Source of the DNA: Buddleja alternifolia
Lineage: Eukaryota; Streptophyta; Magnoliopsida; Lamiales; Scrophulariaceae
DNA length: 64,000 nt
Assembly: GCA_019426215.1 (NCBI GenBank)
Contig: CM033394.1
Span: 20,294,195-20,358,194, forward strand
Direction of reading: 5' to 3'
Shown in pieces: positions 22,521 through 34,700 of the stretch. Within the stretch, counting starts at the first letter, position 1. The number at the start of each line of letters is the position of its first letter. A program made the position numbers and the translations under genes. Below the pieces are notes generated by a model that saw only the letters and a program-made list of their open reading frames with translations, searched no databases and was not told the origin of the DNA.

Positions 22521-25023
22521 AATCCCCCCACACTTAGCTCTTGCACGTCCTCGGGCAAATATAAAGAGATTAGAAAACAAAAATCAACTATGATAAACCA
22601 TTTTCGCAAGTCTCACGATTGCATTTAGCGTATGCAATAAGCCTTTAAACCCCTAGGTTACCCCTAGTGGACGAGTTTCGTCTCGTGAGGGTTTGCAGAA
22701 AATATACCCACAAAATTTTCAACCTTTGCAAAGTACTATTCAATACATTCCAACAATTGATTACGTAGTAATGGCATGAATTTGGCACAATGAAGATCAA
22801 GGTGAATGCATACATATAAACTCAGCTCATGTTGTACCCATGAAGTGTGGGGGAATTTGATGAGTGCAATATTTATATATTTAATTCCCTTTATATTTAG
22901 CATTTTATTGTGATTATACACCCATTGGAACTAATCTTATCTTATTTTATGAATTGGGTAGGTTTTAAATTGAATTAATCATTTTCAATCAAATTGGGCA
23001 ATTCGGTGCGACAATGGAATTACAATCCTATCTGGAGCTAAACACCTCTTGTGTTAGTGATTTTTATATGTTTAGAAATCGAATGAAAAGTTCCATAATT
23101 CATATGAAGAACACTAAACCGAATTAGGATGGGATAAGGCTCAAATACACTCAAGAACTCACAGCTGTTTCTGTTGCTGGCTGGACTGCACCACTTTGGT
23201 AGAAAATTCAAATCTGGCGGTACATGCATTGTATTTAGACAAAACCAGCTGAATTGGATAGCCAACATGCATATCTACAACTTTCTAAGAGGAGGCAAAG
23301 TCAAATTCGGACTGCAAATAGTCAAAATCAGTGTTCTAATTCCTGCATTAAAATCTGACGGCTAGAGAAGGCAACTTCCAAATGATCTCTAAAGAGAAGA
23401 CAACTTCAAAATGATCTCTAAGAGAAGACAACTTCAAATTGATTTCAAAGAGAAGACAACTTAAAATTCTTATGAAGGAAGCCTATTCTCTATAAATATA
23501 GCACATTCTTAGAGCTAAAAAAGAGAGAAGAGAGTTAAGAAAAATACTATATCAACTATGATAAACCATTTTCGCAGGTCTCACGATTGCATTTAGCGTA
23601 TGCAATAAGCCTTTAAACCCCTAGGTTACCCCTAGTGGACGAGTTTCGTCTCGTGAGGGTTTGCAGAAAATATACCCACAAAATTTTCAACCTTCGCATA
23701 GTACTAGTCAATACATTCCAACAATTGATTATGTAGTAATGGCATGAATTTGGCACAATGAAGATCAAGGTGAATGCATACATATAAACTCAGCTCATGT
23801 TGTACCCATAAATAGAAATCAACTTCCTTAGGGTGTGTGTGTATAATCTAAGGCATTATAGTCTAAGGCATCTTCACCACATTAGTTCTAACCTTTCACC
23901 TATGACAACACTGGACATCCATGCAATATTAAGAAACTAACGGCTTTTATAACTTTTTTTATTGCAAAAGAAACATTAAATTCAAATTTAGGACCAGGTG
24001 CAATGTCTTGTCCCCTTAGGCTTTCTATATCACCCATGTAGCAAGCTTTAGGTCAATGACTCCCAAACTAGATAGTTTTAGGGCATTAAGTGTCAAAACA
24101 CTCCTTACGGACTTAATAACTCGAGTAGCAAAGGCCACGAAACAAAACTATGGTCTTTTAATCATTACATTACAAGACTAGCTCGAGTACTACTCAAGAG
24201 CTTTGACCATTGGGTCATTCAACCTTTCAGCACTTTCAAACTTCATTCAACCTTTCAGCACTTTCAAACTTACGCAATTTATAAGCTGTTTATTTCGTTT
24301 GGTATCTCGATATATAATGGTCATCTTTGGTTGAAAGTTGCAAAAAGTCTTTCCTTATGTGTTAGGATGGAATCCTTTCGACTCCTGTGCCTTCGATTTC
24401 GTGCTCGGTGTCATCTAAGAAAATTAATACTAATCTAGGATCATCATGAGCAAGTCTAAAATGTATGTGTAAGTAAGTTCAAATTAAATTAATCAAAAAC
24501 ATACCAAAACACAAATCAATAAAATCAAATTGGATTAACTAGGTAGCAAAGATCTTTAATTTTTGAGTTTTTTTTTGTTTTTTAAAAAAAAAAGTTAGAT
24601 AAAACATTACTAAAAATAAAAGAATGCACATACATTAACCCTCTCCCCTCAATGCAAGCACGTAAATTAAAAGTGAACATATGAAAGTAAAAGAGATAGG
24701 GAAAGAGAGCAAATCTGATAGTGGTTGTTCAACCACTATTGGGTTGCCTCCCAAGCAGCGCTTTTGTTTAACGTCATTAGCTCGACGTGGCCACATTTTA
24801 GTCCAAGTATGTTGGATTGCTCAATCGATCTTCTTCTATTGTATGCTCTTTAAAACCTTCAAAGAAACCCTTTTTTTATTATTTTTTTCTTTTCTAAATA
24901 CTCAAAATATTCAATAAAACTTAAAACTAAGAAATATATGAATCTAACAGCCTATATATATATATATTACAATAATAATAAAATTTTGACCAAAAACCAA
25001 TCCCCGGCAACGGCGCCAAAATT
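22521..25023 (-). repeat. Internal region, unit 2 of the tandem derivative
   Basis: Same order as unit 1: purine tract, hairpin block (about 22,618-22,686), inverted U3 (22,858-23,559), hairpin block again, conserved spacer, PBS 25,001-25,018. It is about 30 bp longer, largely because an 'agagaagacaacttcaaaatgatctct' type segment near 23,380-23,420 is repeated. No protein-coding frame is seen. Confidence 0.85.
22858..23559 (+). repeat. Inverted U3 segment, unit 2
   Basis: Counterpart of 18,946-19,619, inverted relative to LTR B's U3 and with the same ATCAACTAT junction at 23,551-23,559. The inverted structure therefore predates the tandem duplication. Confidence 0.9.
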
Positions 25024-26016
25024 TGGTACGTGTCGAATGTGCCAAAATAAAATTTATTGTTCTCACAAGGATTTGTAGTACTCGTAAGTCCAGGTCGAAC
25101 CCTAGAGATTGGTTGATCAAAATAATATTCAATAGGGAGGGGTGTTGTTTGGATGAATTCAATGACTAAAAACGACAGGAACTAAATAGGAATTTCAATA
25201 AACGTAAAATATCGATTCAAGGATAATTCGTTCTTTAATTCAAGTCGATCATAGACACCTAAAATACTATCTATTCTTCGATTACTTAGCCAAGAACCTA
25301 AATAACTAGCTATTTAGATCCTTATTGACTTCCTTATATCATTAACCAAAGCCCAGCACCCGGTTAAATTCTTATTATCAACTGAATCGGTATTAAGCAA
25401 TCCTAATCATGTCAATAATAGCATAATGAATTAGAAGCGACTAAGGATAAACAATAGTTTAAGCAAGCGCCAACTATTTAATTTACACTAATGTTTCCCT
25501 CGAGTAATCAATGAAAACTGGGATCGCAATCTTGAAAACTCAATTTCTACGAGCACAAATCAAGCATAACAATTACGGATTATGAAGATTTGTTAGCAAT
25601 AGATTGTAATAGATAATCAACTAATATGCATCTTAGATTATCATCTACACAACCATGAACATTAGTAATAAGAAACAAAAGATAATCAACCCGTAGATAG
25701 ATCATGAAGCTCCGTGTCTCACAACATATGAATTAAATTGAACTACCTTGAATCGAAAGAGAAAATTAGCTATTCATTAATAAAAGTACAATAGTTGATA
25801 TAGTATTTTTCTTAACTCTCTTCTCTCCTTTTTTTAGCACTAAGAATGTGCTATATTTATAGAGAATAGGCTTCCTTCATAAGAATTTTAAGTTGTCTTC
25901 TCTTTGAAATCAATTTGAAGTTGTCTTCTCTTAGAGATCATTTTGAAGTTGCCTTCTCTAGCCGCCAGATTTTAATGCAGGAATTAGAACACTGATTTGG
26001 ACTATTTGCAGTCCGA
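25024..26016 (-). repeat. LTR C of the tandem derivative, truncated
   Basis: Follows LTRs A and B from the PBS-proximal end through the TATA region, then stops at 'gcagtccgaa' and continues as copia coding sequence (gcagcgggg...). About 450 bp of U3 are missing. It has a few private changes, for example gggagggg in the G run. Confidence 0.9.
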
Positions 26017-28963
26017 AGCAGCGGGGAAAGCGTCGCAGCTACTAGGATCAGATCTACTTCTTTTTATTGAATTCTGGACATTTACTGTTTTTAGATAATG
26101 TTTTGGTTTTGCCCAAGGGGCTTAAGAACATTGTATCTATTCCTATCTTAGTTAAGATTGGATATACATTCTGTTTTTCTAAATTAAATTGCGACATTTA
26201 TTATGGAAATAAATTAGTCGGCAATGCATTTTTAGTTAATGGTTTGTATTATTTAAATGTCCGTAATTCATCTGATGTTAATGTTGTAACACGTAAACGT
26301 GGTAGGTAAGAAACTAACTTAAGACTCAAGTGGCATCTTAGACTAAGCCATGCTAGAGAGCACAACATCCACAAAATGGAAAAAGATGGGCTTTTAAGCT
26401 CAGTAGGGTTGGACCCTATTCCTACATGTGAATCATGTCTATTAGGCAAGATGGCTAGATCCCCCTTCACAGGGACTTTTGAAAGGGCTACGCAAGTCTT
26501 AGGATTAGTGCATACCGACGTCTGCGGACCATTTGGAGAAATGGCTCGTGGAGTTTCTACTATTTCATCACTTTCACTGACGACCATTCAAGATTTGGTC
26601 TAGTGTATCTGATGAAGCAAAAGTCTAAATCCTTTGAAAGATTCAAAGAGTTCAAGACCTTAGTAGCAAATCAAACTGGGTAAAATATAAAAACTCTATG
26701 ATCGGATCGTGGAGGAGAATATATGAGTGCTGAGTTTGATGAATTCCTAAGACAACAAGAAATATTGTTACAACTAACACCACCACCAACTCCTCAACTG
26801 AATGGAGTAGCCGAGCGAAGAAATTGAACACTGTTGGACATGGTTCGTTTCATGCTTAGTTACACTAATTTATCCATTTCATTGTGGGGATACGTGCTCC
26901 TTACCGCTGCTCATGTTTTGAACAGATGTTCCTCCAAATTCGTTCCTAAAACTCCGCATGAGATGTGGAATAATAGGAAATTGAGTCTTAATCATATTAA
27001 GATTTGGGGATTCCCCGCTTATGTCAAGAAGACTAAAGTGTAGAAATTGGAGGCAAGATCCCTAATGGGACGTTTTATTGGTTATCCTGAAGAGTCCATG
27101 GGATTCTTCTTTTACCTGCATGATGATCAAAGAATCATCGTGGCCCTACAAGCTCACTCCTTTGAGCATGAGTTCATCTTGGAAGGGGGCAAAGGTAGGA
27201 AAATTGTTCTAGAAGAACAAAATGAAACTCCCTCAAATACATCTGTTCAAGAACCGAGGCCTGAACCCATAGTAGCACAACCACCACGTAGATCTGGTAG
27301 AATACCGCATGAACCTGAGAGGTATTGGTATCTACTGCAAGCGGAGCGAGAGCTTCACATTGTAGTATAAGAAGGTCATGAAGATGATCTTTGTACCTAT
27401 GATCAAGCGATGGTGGATGTCGACGCTTCAAGATGGCGAGAAGCCATGGAAATAAAAATAGACTCTATGCAATCGAACCATGTCTGGACTTTGGTAGATC
27501 GTCCTGAAGGTATAAAACCTTTAGGATGTAAGTGGATCTACAAAATAAAGATAGGTAGCGATGGCAAGGTTGACACCTTCAAAGCCAGGCTCGTAGCGAA
27601 ATGGTATTATCAAAGAGAAGGAATTGACTATCAAGAAACCTTTTCGCCCGTGGCTATGATAAAGTCCATACGAATTCTGTTATCCATAGCTGCATACTTA
27701 GATTATGAGATATGGCAAATGTATGTCAAAATGGCCTTTCTAAATGGATTCCTCGAGGAGGATATCTATATGAAACAACCAAAGGGTTTTGTGTCCGAGT
27801 CCGATATCCATAAAGTATGTAAACTTGAGAGGTCCATTTACGGTCTCAAGTAAGCATCTAGAAGTCGGAATCTCCGTTTTGATGAAGAAGTTAAGGGATA
27901 TGGCTTCATCAAGAACTAAGATGAACCATGTGTTTACAAGAAGACTAGTGGGAGCAAACTCTCGTTCTTAGTACTATATGTGGATGACATTCTACTTATA
28001 GGAAATGACGTAGGAATGCTCACCACTGTCAAGAAATGGCTTTCGAGTACGTTTTCCATGAAAGACTTGGGAGAAGCCACATACGTTCTAGGAATTCGTA
28101 TCTACAGGGACAGAACTAATAGAATGATAGGTCTCTCTTAAGCCCTTTACTTAGAAAAGGTCCTAAAGAGGTTTAGGATGGACAACTCTAAGAAAGGATT
28201 TCTTCCCATGAGGCATGGAGTACACTTATCCAAGTCTATGTGTCCTCAAAGTGAGGAAGATAGACAAAAGATGAGTAATGTACCCAATGCTTCTGCAGTT
28301 GGTAGCCTGGTGTATGCAATATTGTGTACTAGACCCGACATTGCCTATGCTGTGAGCGTGGTGAGTCGATTTCAGGCAAACCCGGGAAAGGAACATTGGA
28401 TAGCTGTGAAGAATATCCTAAACTATCTAAAAAGAACTAAGGATATGATTCTCATCTATGGAGGTGGAGACCAGAAGATGGAAGGTTATTCTTATTCAGA
28501 CTTTCAATCTGATGTTGATGACCGAAAATCCACTTCAGGGTTTGTTTTTACTCTAAATGGTGGAGCGGTGTCTTGGAAGAGCTCTAAGCAAAGCACAACC
28601 GCTGATTCCACCACTGAAGCAGAGTATGTAGCAGCCTCAAAGGCAGCGAAAGAATCTGTTTGGGTGAGGAAGTTTCTTGGAGAACTTGAAACGGTCCCTA
28701 GTGCTCAGCTCCTGTTGCCACTTTATTGTGATAACAATCGAGCGATAGCGCAAGCCAAGGAACCCAGCTCTCATAACATGTCCAAACATATTGAGAGAAG
28801 ATTTCACATCATCAGGGAGATCGTTGGCAGAGGAGAGATAGCAGTACAGAAAATAACCTCTGCTGACAATATAGCTGACCCGTTCACCAAACCACTACCT
28901 CAGGCTGTTTTGGACCGACACCTGGAAAGGATGGGTATTAGATACCACAATGAGTGTCATTGA
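26017..28963 (+). pseudogene. Copia Pol remnant (protease edge, integrase, RT, RNase H)
   Basis: Gag and most of protease are missing. What remains starts in the protease/pre-integrase region (compare 42,170 on the minus strand). The integrase CESCLLGKM zinc segment and the HTD motif lie near 26,430-26,525. Stops replace residues in the S-D-R-G-G-E-Y and A-E-R-R-N motifs (tga for cga). RT runs 27,410-27,853, then a stop (27,851-27,853), then the catalytic Y-V-D-D near 27,976-27,990. RNase H (28,178-28,963) ends in the usual HLERMGIRYHN tail. Several frameshifts and stops make it non-functional. Confidence 0.9.
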
Positions 28964-28967
28964 GTGC

Positions 28968-28978
28968 AAGTGGGAGAT
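28968..28978 (+). promoter_or_regulatory. Copia polypurine tract
   Basis: AAGTGGGAGAT touches the LTR start TGTTAGG at 28,979. The minus-strand copia has the same tract at its 3' LTR (39,201-39,212). Confidence 0.8.
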
Positions 28979-30760
28979 TGTTAGGATTATACCGTAGAGG
29001 ATAGAACTATAGGGCATATATCTTGTATTGAACTTAAACTTTTCTTATATAAAAGGCATTATTGAGTTTTCACTTAATTCTTATCTGCATCTATAAGTTG
29101 TGTAAAACGTTTTTGTCCATGTTTTCAGTGCGATCCCTCTACTTCCTATGGGATAGGAAGATTGGCAATAGAGAGATCGATCTTGATTACTAAAATAAGT
29201 TCGCAAGTAATATGAAGTCTTTAATGGACAAATAAAGACTTCGAATACTTGTACAATCTTAGCTCCGACATGGGAGTGCCTATCTGGTATCATGGGATGA
29301 TAGGAGATTAAGATTGTAGACACGTCAGTGGAACTGATATGTTCGAACACGACTCGCATCAGTTCTGTCACATGGGTTTTTACTCTGTGACTGTCAATGA
29401 TGGAACTGATTATGCGTAATAGGTATATATGAACCTTTGACCAGAATTATCAGGCTGAAGATGCACTTGTGACGTCAAGTCTTTCACTAGAGTAGTTAGA
29501 CCCAATTCACCCTTTGGTGGGGTCAACCTCGAAATGCGGACTTGATGGGCAAGGGGTAACTTAGCAGATATCTAATATGGGATTTGTTCTCTCATAAGTG
29601 AACGAGTATGTACCCTATGTAAATATAGATAAATAGAGATCAAAGTCTTTGGCCAAAGCAAACGAGACGATTGTGCTTAGCGCTATATCAATCTCAATGA
29701 TCTCGTATTTATTATGATTTATACATATGGTCAAGGCCAGTGAGTTTGACATAACCATGACTCTCACTTGACCGGGAACGTGGACAAAGGGTTTATACAT
29801 ATACGGTATTTTCGATTGGAAGGTTTCAGAATGATCCTATCATTCGTTTTTGTTTGGGTTACGAAGTGGGCCACATGACTAGTTAGGTGTTACCCACTTC
29901 CTTTGGTTTCCTCTCATTGCCAAACGAAACGAACCTAAAGAGTCATGCTAAAGGATTGACAAAGAAAAATGAAGAAAAAGGAATTTCTATTATTTCTTCT
30001 GGGAGTTTTAATTTATTGGATAAATTAAATAATTAATTATTCATTTGATGAAATAATTAATTATAATGATAAGATTAATTATTAATTATTTCTTGTAAAA
30101 TATTTTAATGAATTAATTTATCTAATTAATTTGGTTATTTAATTAATTAATTTATTTATTGGATATAATAAATTATTAATTGAAATAAGAAATTAATTAA
30201 ACAAAACAAATCCCGGGGCTAAATAAGGAGTCCAATTGGACGCCTATGAGGCCTCAAAGTGGCGTCTTTGAGAGGCCACATATTAGGGCTCTTTTGTTTT
30301 GAGTTGTTCAATAAGTCATGATTCAATAAGTCATGAGGTATATAAGGACTCTTTGACTTAGAACAAGTAAGAAGAGAATACACAACTCTCATAACTCTCA
30401 AAAAGAAGAAAAATATTCCTCCCCTCCTCTATACCTAGCCGTCGACCACAGAGAAAGAAGAAAGGCGATTTTTCGTTTGTTGATCCGTGCGTGACGATTT
30501 AGAGACGACGTATTTTCGTTGTTCGGATCAAGTTCAAGTTTGAAGAATCAACCCAAAGGATTGAAGATTTGGAAGCTTCAATATTTTGAGTTTGGAGAAG
30601 AAGAAGTTTTTCTCCATCATCATATTCATATTAACGAGTAAGTTTTATTTGTTATACGCTTTTAGATTCAATTATGCGAATTAGAGTACCAATTGGGTTT
30701 TCGTTTTAATTTTTGAAATCTCTTCCGCTGCGTTTATGCTTTTTTGAATGAAACCCAACA
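28979..30760 (+). repeat. Copia LTR (3' LTR of the left copy, 5' LTR of a second copy)
   Basis: 1,782 bp from TGTTAGGATTA to AACCCAACA. A polypurine tract lies before it and a primer binding site after it, so it is shared by two copia units. A TATA box TATATAAG lies at 30,339-30,346. A small duplication of 'ataagtcatga' precedes it. Confidence 0.9.
30339..30346 (+). promoter_or_regulatory. TATA box of the copia LTR
   Basis: TATATAAG sits in the LTR and is kept in the other copia LTRs of the window (CTTATATA on the plus strand of the minus-oriented copies, near 32,893, 37,833 and 52,314). The RNA start is expected about 25-35 bases downstream. Confidence 0.6.
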
Positions 30761-30761
30761 G

Positions 30762-30774
30762 TGGTATTAGAGCC
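30762..30774 (+). promoter_or_regulatory. Copia primer binding site (initiator tRNA-Met)
   Basis: TGGTATTAGAGCC lies just after the LTR end and differs by one base from the usual TGGTATCAGAGCC that pairs with tRNA-Met. The minus-strand copia has the perfect form at 51,884-51,896. Confidence 0.85.
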
Positions 30775-31122
30775 AATCTCTGATTTACATATTTGATCTT
30801 GTTTACGTGATTTAAGAATTGCATGTTATATGTTTTTGAAGCATGTTTGTATGTTTTTTTTAAATCTGCGTTTTATGGTTTTTTGCCTAGTTTTTTTATT
30901 TTTAGTTATTGTAAATCTGGGGATATTTGATGATATTGAAAATTGAAAAATATCGAGAAAAAAAGGGGCTTGAAAGCCCCGAGAAAAACGTGCATAGCTG
31001 CGCGCGCTATTCTCGAACTGTTTAGCCCAGCCGGGCCGTTCGGCCCGTCCCTGCCCAGTCACGGCCCCTCGGGTCATGACCGTGGCTTGATGGGTCGTGG
31101 GTTTGGATACCCAATTTGTTGA
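30775..31122 (+). mobile_element. Truncated copia leader of a second tandem unit
   Basis: Matches the copia leader (compare 15,773-16,100) up to 'acccaatttgttga', then breaks into unrelated sequence. The second copia unit therefore consists only of LTR, PBS and about 350 bp. Confidence 0.8.
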
Positions 31123-31788
31123 AAAGAGTTGAAATAAGATATGGGCCGAGCTGACAAAACTCCAGAAACTGGATCGAGGATACAATCGAGGTCGAAATCG
31201 TGGAAAGTCGCATCTGCATAGGTATGACAACCTGACCTACAGAGACCTTGAGAAACACCTTTTATGTAGGTCTGGAAGAAACCCTAGTCTTAAGTTGACT
31301 AGCCGATTGGACTTCTCTATACTTCTGAAGTTATTGCCTTGGAGTTCGAGAAAGTTGCGCCACCATCATGGTCTCATCAGTTGATGCCGCCATAAGTGCA
31401 TCTTGATATGCCGATGATTGCCACGTGTATGGCTCAATGGAGAGCCCGCCTCTTTCCTTGTGAGTTTATTTTATTTTTTGAAATTTTATTTTTTGAAAAA
31501 GTAACTTGCAAAAACTAACGATTTTGTTACCATATTTCAGTTTTTCTTTTGGTATTAAGAATTAGAAAACCTCTTCCCTTCTTCCTCCTCACGATTTGTT
31601 GTCTCGAGCAACGGTTACTCCATGTTCGTGGCCCCACTTCTAGGTATTGAGCATTTTTCTCCTCTTTTTTACATTTTTGATCATCTGTGTACTTGTTTGT
31701 GTGTTGCGTGTTTGAGAAAATCCCAAAATCTGTTGTTTTCAAGTTATTGTTGTTGCCTCTATCTATTTCCTCTCGAGCATGCTATTAT
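31123..31788. other. Unassigned sequence upstream of a transposon pseudogene
   Basis: About 670 bp without a supportable frame. A 'gattgccacgtgtatgg' segment near 31,416 and a pyrimidine-rich segment near 31,570-31,600 look like 5' flank or 5' UTR of the pseudogene that follows, but this is inference. Confidence 0.35.
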
Positions 31789-34700
31789 GTCGAATAGTCT
31801 TGGCTCTGATTCACAAAATCGTGAAGAGAACCACAATCTTCTGGAGCCCCCTTCCAATTTTGAGGAAAAGACCACTTCCTTTGTGCGTGATTTGTACAGT
31901 GCCACCCATGTATCTTGGGTGACAAAATTATTGACGTCGAGTCTTCAGATACAGAGTGCGATAGTTGTAACACCACCATTCTCTCCTCCCCTTCCCAAGG
32001 TGATAACATTAGGAGTAGTCAGGCCGGGGCTTTAGACGTCGTAGGAGCTCTTGAATATCGTTTTACTCTGCAACAGGAGCACAAAATACGCCAAATCTAT
32101 AGCATATTTGAGAGGTACCAAATCATGGTCCCAACAGCGTAGGAAAGGCCTCATCGTCCTCCTTTAGGTTATAGTTGTTCTTATGTTGCCTAAATTGGAG
32201 CAGGTTTGCGTTTCCCCATTCCTCATCTTTTCATTGAAATAGCTAACAAGTATCGCCTTCCCCTGAACCAGTTTGTTGTTCTGCTCCATCACCATGGCCA
32301 TCCAGCCATGGTTGATCTTTTTTATTCTTTGTTTCTTCCCCGCTCTATCTCTACATATAGTGGCATTTTCTACCTTACCTCCCGAGGTCTGGATATCTTC
32401 TTGGCTACCCATCCTATTGAGAAGATTTTTCATTGTCCCACCTCTAGGAGAGGTTTGGAACTGCCGTCGAGAGTTCCTAGAAAAGGTGGGTGGCGCCAAT
32501 CCTTTGTTGGGCTTCGTTCGAAAAAGCATAAACGCAGCGGAAGGGATTTCAAAAATAAAAACGAAAACCCAATTGGTAAAAGCGTATAACGAATAAAACA
32601 TACTCGTTAATATGAAAATGATGTTGGAGAAAAAAAAATTCTTCTCCAAACTTGAAAAATTGAAGCTTCCAAATCTTAAATCGTTTGGTTTGATTCTTCA
32701 AACTTGAACTTGATCTGAACAACGAAAATACGTCGTCTCTAAATTGTCATGCACGGATCAACAAATGAAAAATCCCATTTCTTCTTTCTCTATGGTCGAC
32801 GACTAGGTATAGAGGAGGGGAGGAATATTTTTCTTTCTTTTTGAGAGTTATGAGAGTTGTGTATTCTCCTCTTACTTGTTCTAAGTCAAAGAGTCCTTAT
32901 ATACCTCATGACTTATTGAACAAGTCAAAACAAAAGAGCCCTAATATGTGGCCTATCAAAGACGCCACTTTGAGGCCTCATAGGCGTCCAATTGGACTCC
33001 TTATTTAGCCCGGGATTTGTTTTGTTTAATTAATTTCTTATTTTAATTAATTTATTTATTTATTGGATAACCAAATTAATTAGATAAATTAATTTATTAA
33101 TATATTTCACAAGGAAATTAATTAATAATTAATTTTATTATTCTAATTAATTATTTTATCTAATGAATAATTAATTATTTAATTTATCCAATAAATTAAA
33201 ACTCCGAGAAAAAATAATAGAAATTCCTTTTTCTTCACTTTTCTTTGTCAATCCTTTAGCGCGACTCTTTAGGTTCGTTTCATTTGACAATGAGAGGAAA
33301 CCAAAGGAAGTGGGTAACACCTAGCCAGTCACGTGGCCCACTTCGTAACCCAAACAAAAACGAATGATAGGATCATCCCGAAACCTTCCAATCGTAAATA
33401 CCGTATATGTATAAACCCTTTGTTCACGTTCCCCGGTCAAGTGAGAGTCATGGTTATGTCAAACTCACTGGACTTGACCATATGTATAAATCATAATAAA
33501 TATGAGATCATTGAGATCGATTTAGTACCAAATACAATCGTCTCGTTTGCTTTGTCCAAAGGCTTTGATCTCTATTTATCTATAATTACATATGGTACAT
33601 ACTCGTTCACTTATGAGAGAACAAATCCCACATTAGATATCTGCTAAGATTACCACTTGCCCATCAAGTCCGCATTTCGAGGTGACCCCACCAAAGGGTG
33701 AATTGGGTCTAACTACTCTAGTGAAAGACTTGACGTCACAAGTGCATCTTCAGCCTGATACTTCAGGCCAAAGGTTCACATATACCTATTACGCATAATC
33801 AGTTTCGTCATTGATAGTCACAGAGTGAAAACCTATGTGACAGAACCGATGCGAGTCGTGTTCGAACATATCAGTTCCACTGATGTGTCTACAATCTTAA
33901 TCTCCTATCGTCCCATGATACCATACAGGCACTCCCATGTCGGAGCTAAGATTGTACAAGTATTCGAAGTCTTTATTTGTCCATTAAAGACTTCATATTA
34001 CTTGGGAACTTATTTTAGTAATCAAGATCGATCTCTCTAATGCCAATCTTCCTATCCCATAGGAAGTAGAGGGATCGCACTGAAAACATGGACAAAACGT
34101 TTTACACAACTTATAGATGCAGATAAGAATTAAGTGAAAACTCAATAATGCCTTTTATTTAAGAAGAGTTTAAGTTCAATACAAGATATATGCCTTATAC
34201 ATTCTATCCTCTATGGCATTTGAGGGCATAATCCTAACATCCGTACCCTCCCCAAAATTTATCTATGTACTATCAGCAGCTTGTGCATTACCTGAATTTT
34301 ACCCCTCACCATATGGGTAAACTTGTTGATGACCGTTTGTTGTACAACATCAATTTCTACCCTGTTGGGGCAGATCTGCAGGGTGAAACCCTAGGTAGTA
34401 CTTTTGTGCTCTTTGTATATGTTTATGTTGTTGTCTCCGAGTTGTTGTGTTTGTAATCTCTTTAACGTTTCATGTTGTTTATTTGTTTTGCAAAAGAGTT
34501 AATGGATGCCTCCCGGGCTAAGGATGCTTTCAAGCGCAGGAAGAAGCCTCCTCCAGCTTCGGAACGTCCTTTGCCACCACCTCCTCCAGGTGTGCCACCA
34601 CAAATATCACAATCTCCAGGCACACCTTTTGCTGCCACGTCCTCATCTCCCCTAGGTAAGGGAGAACAATCTCTTTCCCGCTGAGATCTTGCCTTGGCAT

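Larger units (their letters stand above)
17135..26016 (-). mobile_element. Tandem non-coding gypsy-type derivative (LTR-int-LTR-int-partial LTR)
   Basis: Three LTR copies begin at 17,168, 21,081 and 25,024, giving repeat periods of 3,913 and 3,943 bp. Each is preceded on its left by a tRNA-Asp PBS (the first mutated) and the first two are followed by a purine tract. The internal parts have no credible protein, so this is a large retrotransposon derivative mobilised in trans. LTRs A and B differ at only about five sites. Both outer ends are truncated: the left end starts inside the internal region and the right end stops inside LTR C. I see no target duplication. It occupies the place of the copia gag region. 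Confidence 0.88.
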
